In this document: piece after piece, positions 43,730 through 54,824 of the stretch
Numbering within the stretch: the first letter of the stretch is position 1
How the letters are laid out: the number at the start of each line of letters is the position of its first letter
Source of the DNA: PLA3 sp964592235
Lineage (GTDB): Bacteria; Planctomycetota; Phycisphaerae; UBA1845; UTPLA1
NCBI GenBank assembly: GCA_964592235.1
Contig: CAZQCF010000007.1
Location: forward strand, 62,001-126,000
Direction: 5' to 3'
DNA: 64,000 nucleotides
The notes under the pieces: generated by a model
What the model saw: the letters and a program-made list of their open reading frames with translations, nothing else
Database searches by the model: none
What the model was told of the DNA's origin: nothing
Position numbers and translations under genes: made by a program

Positions 43730-45043
43730 ATGTCCACCATCCTGACCAACGCCACGCTCCTTGACCTCGACCCGCCGCGGGTGCAATCCGGCGCCCTGCG
43801 CATGGAAGACGGTCTTATTACCCATCGCGGCAAGACCGTGTCCGCCGGGCGCGACGACGACGTAATCGACCTTGGCGGCGCGGTCGTGATGCCGGGTCTC
43901 GTGAACGGGCACACGCATTTGTACTCGGCGCTGGCAGTCGGCATGCCTCCGCCGCCGAAGGCACCGCGGAACTTTCTGCAAATCCTCCAATACGTCTGGT
44001 GGCGGCTGGACCAGGCGCTGGACGCCGAGAGCATCGAGATGTCGGCTCGCATCGGCGCGCTGGAGGCGCTGCGCTGCGGCACGACGACGCTGATCGACCA
44101 TCACGCCTCGCCCCGCGCGATCGACGGCTCACTGGATCGCATCGAAGCCGGGCTGCGCGCCGTCGGTCTGCGCGGCGTGCTCTGCTATGAGACGACCGAC
44201 CGCCACGGCCGATCCGGGCGCGAAGCCGGCCTGGCCGAGAACGCGCGCTATCTCGCAAAATGTCGCGATCACGGCGGCGGGCGCTTCGCCGGGCTGGTCG
44301 GCGCGCACGCCTGCTTCACGCTGGAGGATGAATCGCTGCGGGCCTTGGCCGACTTGTCGCAAGAATCTCGCTGCGGCGTGCACATTCACGTCGCCGAGGA
44401 CCCCTGCGACGAACGCGCCGGCCGCCGAAAGCATCGCACGTCGCTCATCGCCCGACTCACTGCATTCGGACTCCTTCACGAGCGATCCATCTTCGCGCAC
44501 GGCACGCACCTGGACGCCGCGGCGATCAAGCGCATCCGCGCGGCGAAAGTCACGATGGCCCACAACGCCCGCTCGAACATGAACAACGCGGTCGGCTACG
44601 CGCCCGTCGCCGAGTTCGGCCCGCGCGTCATGCTCGGCACCGACGGCATCGGCGCGAACATGCTCGGCGAGGCCCGCGCCGCGTGGTTCATCGCGCGGCA
44701 CAGCGGAGCGCGCCTCGCACCCAGCGACATCGTCGCCATGCTCGCTCAAAGCGCACGCCGCGCGTCGGCCTCTCTGGGCGTCACCGTGGGCAAACTGCAA
44801 CCCGGCGCGGTTGCCGATGTGGTCATCACCAACTACCGCCCGTTCACACCGATCCACACGGACAACCTCGCGGGACACCTGCTGTTCGGCCTCGGTCCGC
44901 AACACGTCGAATCGGTCATGATCGGCGGCCGCTGGAAACTCCGCGCCGGCAAGGTGCTGGAGTGCGACGAAGTCGGCGCGCGCGAAGCGGCGGTGGGGAT
45001 GGCAAAGCGGATGTGGAAAAGAATGGCGACGATCACGGGGTAA
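43730..45043 (+). CDS. ssnA: SsnA-type amidohydrolase of selenium-dependent purine metabolism
   Basis: 437 residues. The N-terminal metal site G-H-T-H-L-Y-S follows V-M-P-G-L-V-N. Family-specific stretches include W-W-R-L-D-Q-A-L-D-A-E-S, T-T-L-I-D-H-H-A-S-P, C-Y-E-T-T-D-R, A-H-N-A-R-S-N-M-N-N-A-V-G-Y, L-G-T-D-G-I-G-A-N-M and a C-terminal M-W-K-R-M. All have close counterparts in E. coli SsnA, so this assignment is stronger than generic amidohydrolase. SsnA belongs to the ygfK-ssnA-xdhD selenium-linked cluster and probably hydrolyses a purine or related ring. ygfK and xdhD homologues lie 2-5 kb downstream. Confidence 0.88.
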   Translation: MSTILTNATLLDLDPPRVQSGALRMEDGLITHRGKTVSAGRDDDVIDLGGAVVMPGLVNGHTHLYSALAVGMPPPPKAPRNFLQILQYVWWRLDQALDAESIEMSARIGALEALRCGTTTLIDHHASPRAIDGSLDRIEAGLRAVGLRGVLCYETTDRHGRSGREAGLAENARYLAKCRDHGGGRFAGLVGAHACFTLEDESLRALADLSQESRCGVHIHVAEDPCDERAGRRKHRTSLIARLTAFGLLHERSIFAHGTHLDAAAIKRIRAAKVTMAHNARSNMNNAVGYAPVAEFGPRVMLGTDGIGANMLGEARAAWFIARHSGARLAPSDIVAMLAQSARRASASLGVTVGKLQPGAVADVVITNYRPFTPIHTDNLAGHLLFGLGPQHVESVMIGGRWKLRAGKVLECDEVGAREAAVGMAKRMWKRMATITG

Positions 45044-45047
45044 CCGC

Positions 45048-45683
45048 GTGCCTGCCGTCTTCGACAAGATACGAAAAATCTTACCAGGCCCACTCGCTTA
45101 TCCAATGCCGCTTCCACGACGCATCAGCGTCTGGACGCTACTTTGCGGCGCCTGCGCAGCCCCATCCATTTTTATGGCGATCTTAATCGGCGCCGATCCG
45201 CTTGCGCTGATCATCATTTCTGTTGGATATGTCGCTGCGTATGTCTTTTTGACGGGGACGGAGTTCTGGCGATCTCTGTGGCAGCGCGATGGGGTCCGCA
45301 ATGCGATCATCACTGGATTCTCCTTGCGAATTCTTGGGGCCATTCTCTTTCCAATCGGCATGGTCATCGACATGATTCCGGGCGTCGTGATCGCTGCTCT
45401 GTTGCACGTCGATCCAATCGAGGGGCCCAAGCTTACGCCATCCGAAACACTCGCAATCGGTATCCTGCATGGAATTGCGATCAATCTAATTCTTTGGCTT
45501 GGTATAGCCATCTTGTATCCCATCGTATTGCGAATCAGGCCGTTGAAGCCTCCGGTCGGCATCTGCACGCGCTGCGGCTACGACCTCCGCGCGAGTCCGA
45601 TTCGCTGCCCCGAATGCGGCGAGCCGACGCCCGCGCATGCCGTGGCGTCGCGTCAAACCGAAACGTCTCCCGGCGCTCCCTAA
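45048..45683 (+). CDS. Membrane protein with C-terminal zinc ribbon
   Basis: 211 residues from GTG 45048 (ATG 45105 is possible). About four membrane helices are followed by C-T-R-C-G-Y-D-L-R-A...I-R-C-P-E-C-G, the same ribbon as at 31130-31759. It starts 4 bases after ssnA but is of lower GC. Its stop codon lies inside a dispersed repeat (45675-45697), which may have set the present C-terminus. Function unknown. Confidence 0.72.
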   Translation: MPAVFDKIRKILPGPLAYPMPLPRRISVWTLLCGACAAPSIFMAILIGADPLALIIISVGYVAAYVFLTGTEFWRSLWQRDGVRNAIITGFSLRILGAILFPIGMVIDMIPGVVIAALLHVDPIEGPKLTPSETLAIGILHGIAINLILWLGIAILYPIVLRIRPLKPPVGICTRCGYDLRASPIRCPECGEPTPAHAVASRQTETSPGAP

Positions 45684-45697
45684 CGGTCGCGGCTCGG
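45675..45697 (+). repeat. Dispersed 23-base repeat GCTCCCTAACGG-TCGCGGCTCGG
   Basis: One mismatch from a copy on the other strand at 60410-60432. Both copies are located at the 3' end of a gene. Confidence 0.8.
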
Positions 45698-45709
45698 ATG
45701 GGCAGTCGC

Positions 45710-46432
45710 TCATTGCGATTCCGGCAAATCGTCCGCCGTGTCCGCATCGCGCAGCACGGCGTCGGTCGGCAATTCGACGAGCTTCACGCGATCGGAATGA
45801 GTGCGCGTCAGCGCGTTCAACCCGCCATCGCACGCCGGTGATTCGACAAATGAAATAAACTCCGCCGGGAAGACCATCGGATGTCCGCACCGGCCGCCGT
45901 GCGACGCGACGATGATCGGCGCTCGATCTGCAAGCGGGTTCGCGGCGCAACCTGGTTCCGCCGATCTCGAAGTCGCTTCGCGCGCGACGACGCCGCGCAT
46001 CATCGCCGCGCGATACGCATCGACGCACGCGGCAAACGCAGCCGTCGTCAGACGGGGATAATCGCCGGGGCAGATGAGGATTCCGTCGCGCGGCGAGAAT
46101 TCGCCCATTCCCGCACGAATTTGGCCCCAGGTCTCTCCCATCGCACGCAGACCGATTCGCACCGAATCGATCATCTCCGACGAGTCGTCCTCGTTGAACG
46201 CAAGGCGCAGCTTCCCGCCGATCGGCGAAGCGCTCGCCCAGCCCAACGCCTCGGCGATCGCGCAGCGCGTCACAATCATGACACTGGAAATGGCGTCGAC
46301 CGCCGCCATCGACTCCGCCAGTCGCGACAGCATCGGCCGCCCACCGATGGCGATCATCTGCTTGGCCTGCCCCATGCGACGGGACAGCCCCGCGGCGGGG
46401 ACGATGGCAACGATGCGCGGTGCGTCACTCAT
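45710..46432 (-). CDS. MobA/MocA-like nucleotidyltransferase (YgfJ type)
   Basis: 240 residues. A-I-V-P-A-A-G-L-S-R-R-M-G-Q-A-K-Q is the nucleotide-binding G-x-S-x-R-M-G-x-x-K motif of molybdopterin cytidylyltransferases. D-Y-P-R is the metal-binding D-x-P, and G-H-P-M-V-F is a conserved later motif. YgfJ/MocA enzymes add CMP to the molybdenum cofactor for xanthine dehydrogenase-type enzymes. The start overlaps ygfK by 8 bases, so the pair is one operon serving the adjacent molybdenum hydroxylase. Confidence 0.87.
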   Translation of the reverse strand: MSDAPRIVAIVPAAGLSRRMGQAKQMIAIGGRPMLSRLAESMAAVDAISSVMIVTRCAIAEALGWASASPIGGKLRLAFNEDDSSEMIDSVRIGLRAMGETWGQIRAGMGEFSPRDGILICPGDYPRLTTAAFAACVDAYRAAMMRGVVAREATSRSAEPGCAANPLADRAPIIVASHGGRCGHPMVFPAEFISFVESPACDGGLNALTRTHSDRVKLVELPTDAVLRDADTADDLPESQ

Positions 46433-48485
46433 GCACGTTGACCTGATTCACGCGCGAGCGATCCAGCACGCCCGCCAACAGATGCCGCATCGTGTGAAAC
46501 GCCCACAAATCCAGCGTGTGTTCACCCTCCAGCGGCGAGTGCGCGTGCAATGCCTTCAGAGCGTGCGTCGCTCCGTCAAACTCCGCGACGACCACGCCGT
46601 CATCCAGCACCAGATGGCCGTCCGCCGCGACCAGGCGATACACGCGGCCCTTGATCCGCCCGCGAATCCACGGCCCCTGCGCCGATTGCCCGATGACAAA
46701 CCCATCGCGCGGGGCGGCCTGCTCCCACGATCGTTCGCTGCCGAAGAACGTCGGCTTCTTGATGTACGGCCCGCCGTACTCGGGGCAGAAGGTGTCGCAA
46801 TTGCCGCACTCGTTGCAGAAGTCGCTGTAGCAGGCGATTTGCATCGACTCGGTGATTTCAAACCGCCGTGCGCCGCCATCGCGGTGCGTGAGTTGGTCGT
46901 TTCGCGCGGCGCCCTTGAGCGGCGACACGATGAGGTCGTGGTAATCGAAGGCGACTTTGGGCGTGGGGTAGGTGAAGTTCGCCGCGTTCGGGCAGACCGG
47001 CATGCACTTGTCGCAGGTGATGCAGTCAAACGTCTCCAGGTGCGAGTCGATGCGCTTGGGCATTTTGCGATTTTGATCGGCGCGATAGCGCGGATCACTA
47101 CGGGCACCCGCGGCGGCAAGAGTTGTATTCCAAACCGACGATTCGGCAACACTCAATTCAGTTCGAGGCTCTGCGAGTATTCGCATCACTTCAACTGGCT
47201 CGATCAATTGGTCTTCAGGGCCCCTCTTTCGAACTTGCGCGCGATGCAAAATGAATTCGGAGATCGTTCTCGAGTCCGATTTCTGCATCTGCGATATGAG
47301 CCCATCGAGATATCCCTGCATTCTGCCATAGCCTCCGGGGCGCAAGAGATCGGTGCTCACCGTGATTGGAACAAATCCGCACGCAACTGCGCTCGAAAAA
47401 TTGGCCGCACTGATCCCCGCGGAAAACGAGATCGGAAAGTCCGCACCCATCGCCCGGCGGAACTCGTCCGTGAGTGTCATAGTAATGACATGAAGCGGCT
47501 GGCCCGACAGGTACATCACCTTGTTGTCCGGCGTGAAGAAATCGCGGTGGTTCAGCACCTCCAGCGTGTTGCTGAACTTCGCGCCGAACGTCCGCCCGCG
47601 CGCCGCGGCGAAGCCCGACAACCGCCGGCAGAGCTGCACGCCCTCGTCAAACGCCAGACCGGTGCGATAGGCCTCGGGGTTCACGGTCAATTCCGTGTAG
47701 CCCAGCACGTCGTGCAGCAAGTGCTCCAGCCGCTCCTTGCCGAGCATCGGCGGATTCATTTTCACAATCACGTTGAAGTCGTACTCGCCCATCAGGAATT
47801 CGCAGATGCGTTCGATCTCGTCGGCCGGGCATCCGTGAAACGTCGAGAGCGTGATGCTGTCGCTGATGCGCGCGGGATACTCCAGCTTGCGCGCGGCGGC
47901 GAACTCCGCGGGAATCTCCGCGCGAAGCTGTTCCACCATCGGTCGCGCGTCAATCATCGCATCGAGAAACCCGCGCACCGCGTCGCCGCGAATGCCCGCA
48001 AGGTCGTAACCGACGCTCAAGTCGTACACCACGTCGCCCGCCGGGCCGCGATTGCCCGCCGGGCCGTCCGGATGCGCATGGCGAAACATGTCAATCAGTA
48101 TCGCCCCGGCCACGTACTCGCGGATCGACTCGGCGATGCGAAGCTCCTGCGACCACTCGATGTTGTAACCCACGTTGGTCATGTCGATGCAGGGACGGCC
48201 GATCGTGAGCCGATCGTTCACCTGCACCGTCTTGAGTTCGAGGATGCGCCCGCCGGCGACGTAGCTCAACAGGATGTTCTGGGCCATCTGCGTGTGCGGC
48301 CCGGCGGCGGGGCCGAGCGGGTTGCCGGCGCGATGCCCGTGAAACGCGACCGACAAATCCGGTCCGTCGTCCGCCGGCGCGAACCAGCGATTTCGCGGCA
48401 GTTCAAAGAGCGCACCCTGCCGCGACGGTTCGAGGTACAACCGTCTTACGAGGTCCGCAAACGGCGCCGGGACAAGTTCGGCCAT
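46425..48485 (-). CDS. YgfK-like iron-sulfur oxidoreductase, shortened form
   Basis: 686 residues from ATG 48485. The first 430 residues are a dihydroorotate/dihydropyrimidine dehydrogenase-like barrel with V-G-P-A-A-G-P-H-T-Q, N-M-S/D-L-S-V-G-Y-(D/N)-L, S-T-F-H-G-C-P and D-L-L-R-P-G-G-Y-G-R, all shared with E. coli YgfK. The last third has a ferredoxin part, C-I-T-C-D-K-C-M-P-V-C-P-N-A-A-N, and C-N-E-C-G-N-C-D-T-F-C-P. YgfK of E. coli has about 1030 residues because a GltD-like FAD/NAD(P) domain lies between these parts; here it is missing. YgfK is thought to supply electrons or sulfur/selenium processing for XdhD-type enzymes. It is followed by mocA in the same operon. Confidence 0.85.
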   Translation of the reverse strand: MAELVPAPFADLVRRLYLEPSRQGALFELPRNRWFAPADDGPDLSVAFHGHRAGNPLGPAAGPHTQMAQNILLSYVAGGRILELKTVQVNDRLTIGRPCIDMTNVGYNIEWSQELRIAESIREYVAGAILIDMFRHAHPDGPAGNRGPAGDVVYDLSVGYDLAGIRGDAVRGFLDAMIDARPMVEQLRAEIPAEFAAARKLEYPARISDSITLSTFHGCPADEIERICEFLMGEYDFNVIVKMNPPMLGKERLEHLLHDVLGYTELTVNPEAYRTGLAFDEGVQLCRRLSGFAAARGRTFGAKFSNTLEVLNHRDFFTPDNKVMYLSGQPLHVITMTLTDEFRRAMGADFPISFSAGISAANFSSAVACGFVPITVSTDLLRPGGYGRMQGYLDGLISQMQKSDSRTISEFILHRAQVRKRGPEDQLIEPVEVMRILAEPRTELSVAESSVWNTTLAAAGARSDPRYRADQNRKMPKRIDSHLETFDCITCDKCMPVCPNAANFTYPTPKVAFDYHDLIVSPLKGAARNDQLTHRDGGARRFEITESMQIACYSDFCNECGNCDTFCPEYGGPYIKKPTFFGSERSWEQAAPRDGFVIGQSAQGPWIRGRIKGRVYRLVAADGHLVLDDGVVVAEFDGATHALKALHAHSPLEGEHTLDLWAFHTMRHLLAGVLDRSRVNQVNVHE

Positions 48486-48529
48486 GTCGTCATTGTACCA
48501 CCGGCTCCCACTCTCGGCGTCGATTCCCG

Positions 48530-48535
48530 TATAAT
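48530..48535 (+). promoter_or_regulatory. TATAAT -10-like hexamer just before xdhD
   Basis: Consensus -10 ending 9 bases before the ATG at 48545, without a ribosome site between. It suggests a leaderless message. No good -35 at the standard distance. Confidence 0.4.
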
Positions 48536-48544
48536 CAAAGTGCC

Positions 48545-51214
<2,670 letters not shown>

Positions 51215-51241
51215 GTACACTAAAGATCTGGAGCCATCGAC

Positions 51242-51493
51242 ATGACTTTACTACTCAGTAAACGCATCAAGAAGGTGATAGAAGAGAAGGTGCGGAGCGG
51301 ACAATATGAGCGCGCTGAGGATGTTGTGTCCGCTGCCATTGGTAGCCTTATCTCGCAGGAAGACTTCGGAGACTTCAAGGGGGGCGAACTGAACAAACTA
51401 TTGGCTGCAGGAGAACGAAGCATTCGACGCGCCGGTACGTTAGATGGTGACGAGGCACTTCGGCGAAGACGCGCCAAACGAACGGGCCGTTGA
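51242..51493 (+). CDS. ParD-like antitoxin
   Basis: 83 residues, GGAG 8 bases before the ATG. V-I-E-E-K-V-R-S-G-Q-Y-E-R-A-E-D-V-V-S-A-A-I is the helix-turn-helix-like N-terminal segment of ParD/CC2985 antitoxins. The C-terminus is basic. The toxin gene starts 3 bases after the stop. The pair is AT-richer than its neighbours and interrupts the hydroxylase cluster. Confidence 0.8.
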   Translation: MTLLLSKRIKKVIEEKVRSGQYERAEDVVSAAIGSLISQEDFGDFKGGELNKLLAAGERSIRRAGTLDGDEALRRRRAKRTGR

Positions 51494-51495
51494 AC

Positions 51496-51795
51496 ATGAA
51501 GTTTCGTATATCCCGCCTTGCAAACAAAGATCTCGAATCAATCTGGCATTACATTGCTTTGGAAAGTCCAGCTGCCGCAGATCGCGTAGAAGCCTCGCTT
51601 CACGAGGCAATGAAGTTGCTCTCTGCATTTCCAGGCATCGGTCACATTCGACGAGATGTCTCAAATCCAAAGTACCGCTTTTTTGCGGTCTATGATTATC
51701 TCATCGCATATCGGCAGCACGGTCGAACAATAATTGTCGTCCGTGTATTGCATGGTCGGCGCGATGTTCGGCGTTTCTTTGACGGCAAGCGATAA
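51496..51795 (+). CDS. ParE/RelE-family toxin
   Basis: 99 residues from ATG 51496; a TTG at 51490 overlaps the antitoxin stop. F-R-I-S-R-L-A-N-K-D-L-E-S-I-W-H-Y-I is the ParE N-terminal helix-strand. Y-R-F-F-A-V-Y-D-Y-L-I-A-Y-R and I-I-V-V-R-V-L-H-G-R-R-D form the conserved core. ParE toxins poison DNA gyrase; the family also has ribosome-dependent RNases. Confidence 0.83.
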   Translation: MKFRISRLANKDLESIWHYIALESPAAADRVEASLHEAMKLLSAFPGIGHIRRDVSNPKYRFFAVYDYLIAYRQHGRTIIVVRVLHGRRDVRRFFDGKR

Positions 51796-51815
51796 TTTAC
51801 GCAGCGAGGAAGTGA

Positions 51816-52781
51816 ATGAGTGAACTCGCCCCCGTGCTCGATGCCCTGCTCGCCGATCTCGACGCCGGCCGGCCGGTCGCGCTCTGCACCGTCGTCCGCA
51901 CGCGTGGCAGCACGCCGCAGGCACCGGGCGCGACCATGCTCGTCCGCGCCGACGGCAAAAGCTTCGGCACCCTCGGCGGTGGCTGCGTCGAGGCCGAGGT
52001 GCGCAAACGCGCCTTTGAAATGCTCCGCGCCGACCAGAGCGGCCTGCTCGATTTCACGCTCGATCACGACTACGGCTGGGACGACGGCCTCATCTGCGGT
52101 GGGCGCATGTTCATCGGTGTCATGCCGTTGTCGCGCGAAACCGATGCCGCGCCCTACCGCGCCGCCCTCGCCGCCACGCGCGCCCGTCAGCCGGCGACGT
52201 TTCCCATCGTCATCGAGAGTGCGGCCAATTGGGATTCGCAATCTCGCCGCGAACGGTACACCGTGCATCTCGAAGTGCCGCCGACGCTGCTCATCGCCGG
52301 GGCGGGTCACGTCGGTCAGGCGCTGGCCAGGCTGGCGGTCGATCTGGATTTTCACGTCGTCGTCATTGATGACCGGGCCGACTACGCCTCGCGCGAGCGA
52401 TTCGGCCCGCGCGTGGAACTGGTGGTCGACGACATTGCCGCCGCGTTGCGAACCCGCGCGATCGACCCGGGCTGCTACGTCGTGATCGTCACGCGCGGCC
52501 ATCAGAACGACGAAAAGGCGCTCGATGCTGTCATTCGCTCGTCGGCCGGTTACATCGGCCTGATCGGCAGCAGGAGAAAGAGTCGACTGATTCTCGACGA
52601 TTTGCGCGCGACGGGCGTTCCGGACGATCTGCTTTCGCGCGTGCATACGCCGATCGGCCTGCCCATCAACGCGGTGACGGTTCCGGAAATCGCAGTCAGC
52701 ATCGCGGCGCAGCTTGTGCAGGTGCGGCGGACCCAGTTACCGGCGCTGGTCGAAGGGCCGGTTGAGGATATTGGCGATTGA
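51816..52781 (+). CDS. xdhC: XdhC-family molybdenum hydroxylase maturation factor
   Basis: 321 residues. The N-terminal part has V-R-T-R-G-S-T-P and G-T-L-G-G-G-C-V-E-A-E-V. The C-terminal half is a Rossmann domain (L-L-I-A-G-A-G-H-V-G-Q-A-L), then V-V-I-D-D-R and I-G-L-I-G-S-R-R-K. XdhC binds sulfurated molybdenum cofactor and inserts it into xanthine dehydrogenase-type enzymes. It serves xdhD upstream and possibly the three-subunit hydroxylase downstream. Confidence 0.9.
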   Translation: MSELAPVLDALLADLDAGRPVALCTVVRTRGSTPQAPGATMLVRADGKSFGTLGGGCVEAEVRKRAFEMLRADQSGLLDFTLDHDYGWDDGLICGGRMFIGVMPLSRETDAAPYRAALAATRARQPATFPIVIESAANWDSQSRRERYTVHLEVPPTLLIAGAGHVGQALARLAVDLDFHVVVIDDRADYASRERFGPRVELVVDDIAAALRTRAIDPGCYVVIVTRGHQNDEKALDAVIRSSAGYIGLIGSRRKSRLILDDLRATGVPDDLLSRVHTPIGLPINAVTVPEIAVSIAAQLVQVRRTQLPALVEGPVEDIGD

Positions 52782-52792
52782 TGCGTTATAAT
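52762..52792 (+). promoter_or_regulatory. Promoter of the HicBA pair
   Basis: TTGAGG, 19 bases, TATAAT, 31 bases before the HicB ATG. The -10 is consensus; the spacing is long by two bases. Confidence 0.5.
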
Positions 52793-52823
52793 GTTTCTTG
52801 ATCGGCGCGAGGGAGTCGTGTTT

Positions 52824-53036
52824 ATGAAGTTTCGCGTATTGATTGAGCAGGATGAAGACGGCAAGTTCGTGGCCAGTTGCCCGACGCTGCCCGGTTGTTG
52901 GAGTCAGGGCGAAACGCGCGAAGAAGCCCGGCAGCAAATGGCTGATGCGATCGCCGGTTATCTTGAGAGCCTCAAGAAGCATGGCGATCCAATACCGCTG
53001 CCGATTACCGAAGAGATCATCGAGGTTCAGGCTTGA
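52824..53036 (+). CDS. HicB-like antitoxin
   Basis: 70 residues from ATG 52824 with GGGAG upstream. M-K-F-R-V-L-I-E-Q-D-E-D-G-K-F-V-A-S-C-P-T-L-P-G-C-W-S-Q-G-E-T is the HicB RNase H-like fold signature and is followed by E-A-R-Q-Q-M. The stop overlaps the hicA start as TTGA, so the two are coupled. It neutralises HicA. Confidence 0.88.
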   Translation: MKFRVLIEQDEDGKFVASCPTLPGCWSQGETREEARQQMADAIAGYLESLKKHGDPIPLPITEEIIEVQA

Positions 53037-53257
53037 GCAAGCTACCCGTCCTGTCCGGCAGGGATGTTGTTCGGGCCTTTGAAAAAGCCGGGTATTCCGT
53101 CAATCATCAATCCGGCAGCCACATCATCCTGCGGCGCAATCAGCCGCCACATCGACATTTATCTGTTCCAAACCATCGGGAAGTCGCCAAAGGGACCCTG
53201 CGCGGGTTAATCCGCGATGCCGGGCTAAGCTTGGACGAGTTTCTGAAACTACTCTGA
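53033..53257 (+). CDS. HicA-like mRNA interferase toxin
   Basis: 74 residues from a TTG that overlaps the HicB stop. L-S-G-R-D-V-V-R-A-F-E-K-A-G-Y and S-G-S-H-I-I-L-R-R contain the catalytic His of the dsRBD-like HicA fold. A short C-terminal helix ends the protein. The order hicB-hicA is one of the two known arrangements. Confidence 0.88.
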   Translation: MSKLPVLSGRDVVRAFEKAGYSVNHQSGSHIILRRNQPPHRHLSVPNHREVAKGTLRGLIRDAGLSLDEFLKLL

Positions 53258-53269
53258 TGGAGAAATGCA

Positions 53270-54304
53270 TCAGGCTTGAATGGTCAGGTGAAAAAAGATC
53301 AATCGTGCCAGCACGCGGCGGCGATAAGCGGCGGTCGATCGCATGTCGTCAATCGGCGAAATATCAGAGGACAGGATCGACTCGATTTCAGCGGGACTCG
53401 TGAAGGTCCGGCCCGCGTCCAGCGCCGCCTCCAGCGATTTGCACCGTACGACCGTCGGCGCGACGCTGTTCGCGACGACGCGCCATGCGCACACTCCGTC
53501 AATCGCACCGGGCACCCGCTCGCCCGCCACGGCGGATCTTCGACTCGCGCTCGGGGCTGCGATTGGTTGACCACTGGTCACTGACAACTGACCACTGACC
53601 ACTACCCTCCTCACCATCGCAACGCCGACTTTCGTAATCGCCTGCGCCCGCCGCGCGCCGACTTTGTGGAACCATTGCATATCCCACGCCGGCGGCGGCA
53701 GTCGAATCGACACGATTAACTCGTCGGCCGCGCGCACGCTGCGACGATATCCCGTATAGTACTCGTCCAGCCGCACTTCGCGCCGGCCGCGAACCGATGC
53801 GAGTGTCACCATCGCGTCATACGCCATCAGGACCGGCACGCCGTCGGCCGCCGGTGAACCGTTGCCGATGTTCCCCGCCCAGGTGCCGCGCGTCTGAATC
53901 TGCACCGCGCCGACCTGCCGCGCCGCCTCGGCCAACAAGGGATACGCCGCCGCCGCCTCGCGCGATTGCATCACATCCCAGTACGTCGTCAGCCCGCCGA
54001 GTTCCAGCCATTTGCCAGAACCTGCGTCAGCTGTGGCACCGGCGTCTCGCCGGTGATCGACGGGCGGGACGCCCATACCACCCGACCCCTGGTTGAAGGA
54101 ACCGCCCATGACATTCCACTTCAACGTCGCCAGCTCGCGCACGCGCGACAAATCCATCAGCGTCAGTCCATCCTTCGCGCGATGATGCCACGACACCATC
54201 ACGTCCGTGCCGCCGGCGATCGGCGTCACCGGCTCCCCGCGCGACGCCGACTCCGCCAGCATTGCCAGCGCCTCGTCCAATCCTCGCGGCGACAGCACCT
54301 TCAC
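53270..54304 (-). CDS. FAD-binding subunit of a three-component molybdenum hydroxylase, with repeat inserts
   Basis: 344 residues. The GTG at 54304 overlaps the stop of the 2Fe-2S subunit as GTGA. P-I-A-G-G-T-D-V-M-V is the FAD pyrophosphate loop; T-R-G-T-W-A-G-N-I-G-N-G-S-P-A-A-D is the second conserved FAD motif of the CoxM/XdhB family. Two stretches without family counterpart are G-G-M-G-V-P-P-V-D-H-R-R-D-A-G-A-T (two palindromes of the GGCG family) and V-V-S-G-Q-L-S-V-T-S-G-Q (a CAGTGGTCAGT repeat). The subunit passes electrons to NAD or another acceptor. Confidence 0.85.
   Translation of the reverse strand: MKVLSPRGLDEALAMLAESASRGEPVTPIAGGTDVMVSWHHRAKDGLTLMDLSRVRELATLKWNVMGGSFNQGSGGMGVPPVDHRRDAGATADAGSGKWLELGGLTTYWDVMQSREAAAAYPLLAEAARQVGAVQIQTRGTWAGNIGNGSPAADGVPVLMAYDAMVTLASVRGRREVRLDEYYTGYRRSVRAADELIVSIRLPPPAWDMQWFHKVGARRAQAITKVGVAMVRRVVVSGQLSVTSGQPIAAPSASRRSAVAGERVPGAIDGVCAWRVVANSVAPTVVRCKSLEAALDAGRTFTSPAEIESILSSDISPIDDMRSTAAYRRRVLARLIFFHLTIQA
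53566..53604. repeat. Repeat of GACCACTG/TGACAACTGACC words inside a coding sequence
   Basis: Five to six overlapping copies of ACCACTG or GTCACTG. It codes for S-G-Q-L-S-V-T-S-G-Q in the FAD-subunit gene. Confidence 0.75.
54037..54076. repeat. Two adjacent palindromes of the N-GGCG-N3-CGCC family inside a coding sequence
   Basis: Copy 1, CACCGGCG-TCT-CGCCGGTG (54037-54055), is perfect. Copy 2, ACGGGCG-GGA-CGCCCAT (54060-54076), has one mismatch. Confidence 0.8.
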
Positions 54305-54822
54305 GATCGCTTCCCCCCGCGCAGCTTCAACGCCGCTTCGGCGCCCGCCACCACGCCGTCGTACCCCGTGCAGCGGCACAGGTTGCCGCTCAAGTACTCC
54401 CGCAAATCGACATTCGACGCAATCTCCGGCCGCTCCAGCAGCCAGCGAATGCTCATCACGATGCCCGGCGTGCAGGCGCCGCATTGCGATGTGCCCGTCA
54501 CGTTCAACGCGCTCGCCACGTCCGTCGCCACGCTCTCCACCGTCGTCACAGCTCGTCCGGCCGCCTGGAACGCCGGCACGAGGCACGAGTTCACCAGAAG
54601 TCCGTCCAAGATGACGCTGCACGCGCCGCACTCACCCTCGCCGCACCCTTCCTTTGTCCCCGGGCAGGCGCAGTCATATCGCAGCACGTCGAGCAGCCGT
54701 GCATCAAGCGGCACCCGCCGCGAGACCGGCGCGCCATTCAGCGTGAACGACAAATCGAACGTCTCCATCGCGCCGGATTCACCTGCGCCGGGGCCGGCGC
54801 GATCGTTCGTGGGGTTCGCCAT
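54301..54822 (-). CDS. [2Fe-2S] subunit of a molybdenum hydroxylase
   Basis: 173 residues from ATG 54822 with GGAGG upstream. First cluster: C-G-E-G-E-C-G-A-C and a later C (N-S-C-L-V-P). Second cluster: C-G-A-C-T-P-G and C-R-C-T-G-Y-D. This is the CoxS/XdhC-type small subunit that relays electrons from Mo to FAD. It lies 2 bases after the Mo subunit and overlaps the FAD subunit, giving the order large-small-medium. Confidence 0.92.
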   Translation of the reverse strand: MANPTNDRAGPGAGESGAMETFDLSFTLNGAPVSRRVPLDARLLDVLRYDCACPGTKEGCGEGECGACSVILDGLLVNSCLVPAFQAAGRAVTTVESVATDVASALNVTGTSQCGACTPGIVMSIRWLLERPEIASNVDLREYLSGNLCRCTGYDGVVAGAEAALKLRGGKRS

Positions 54823-54824
54823 CG

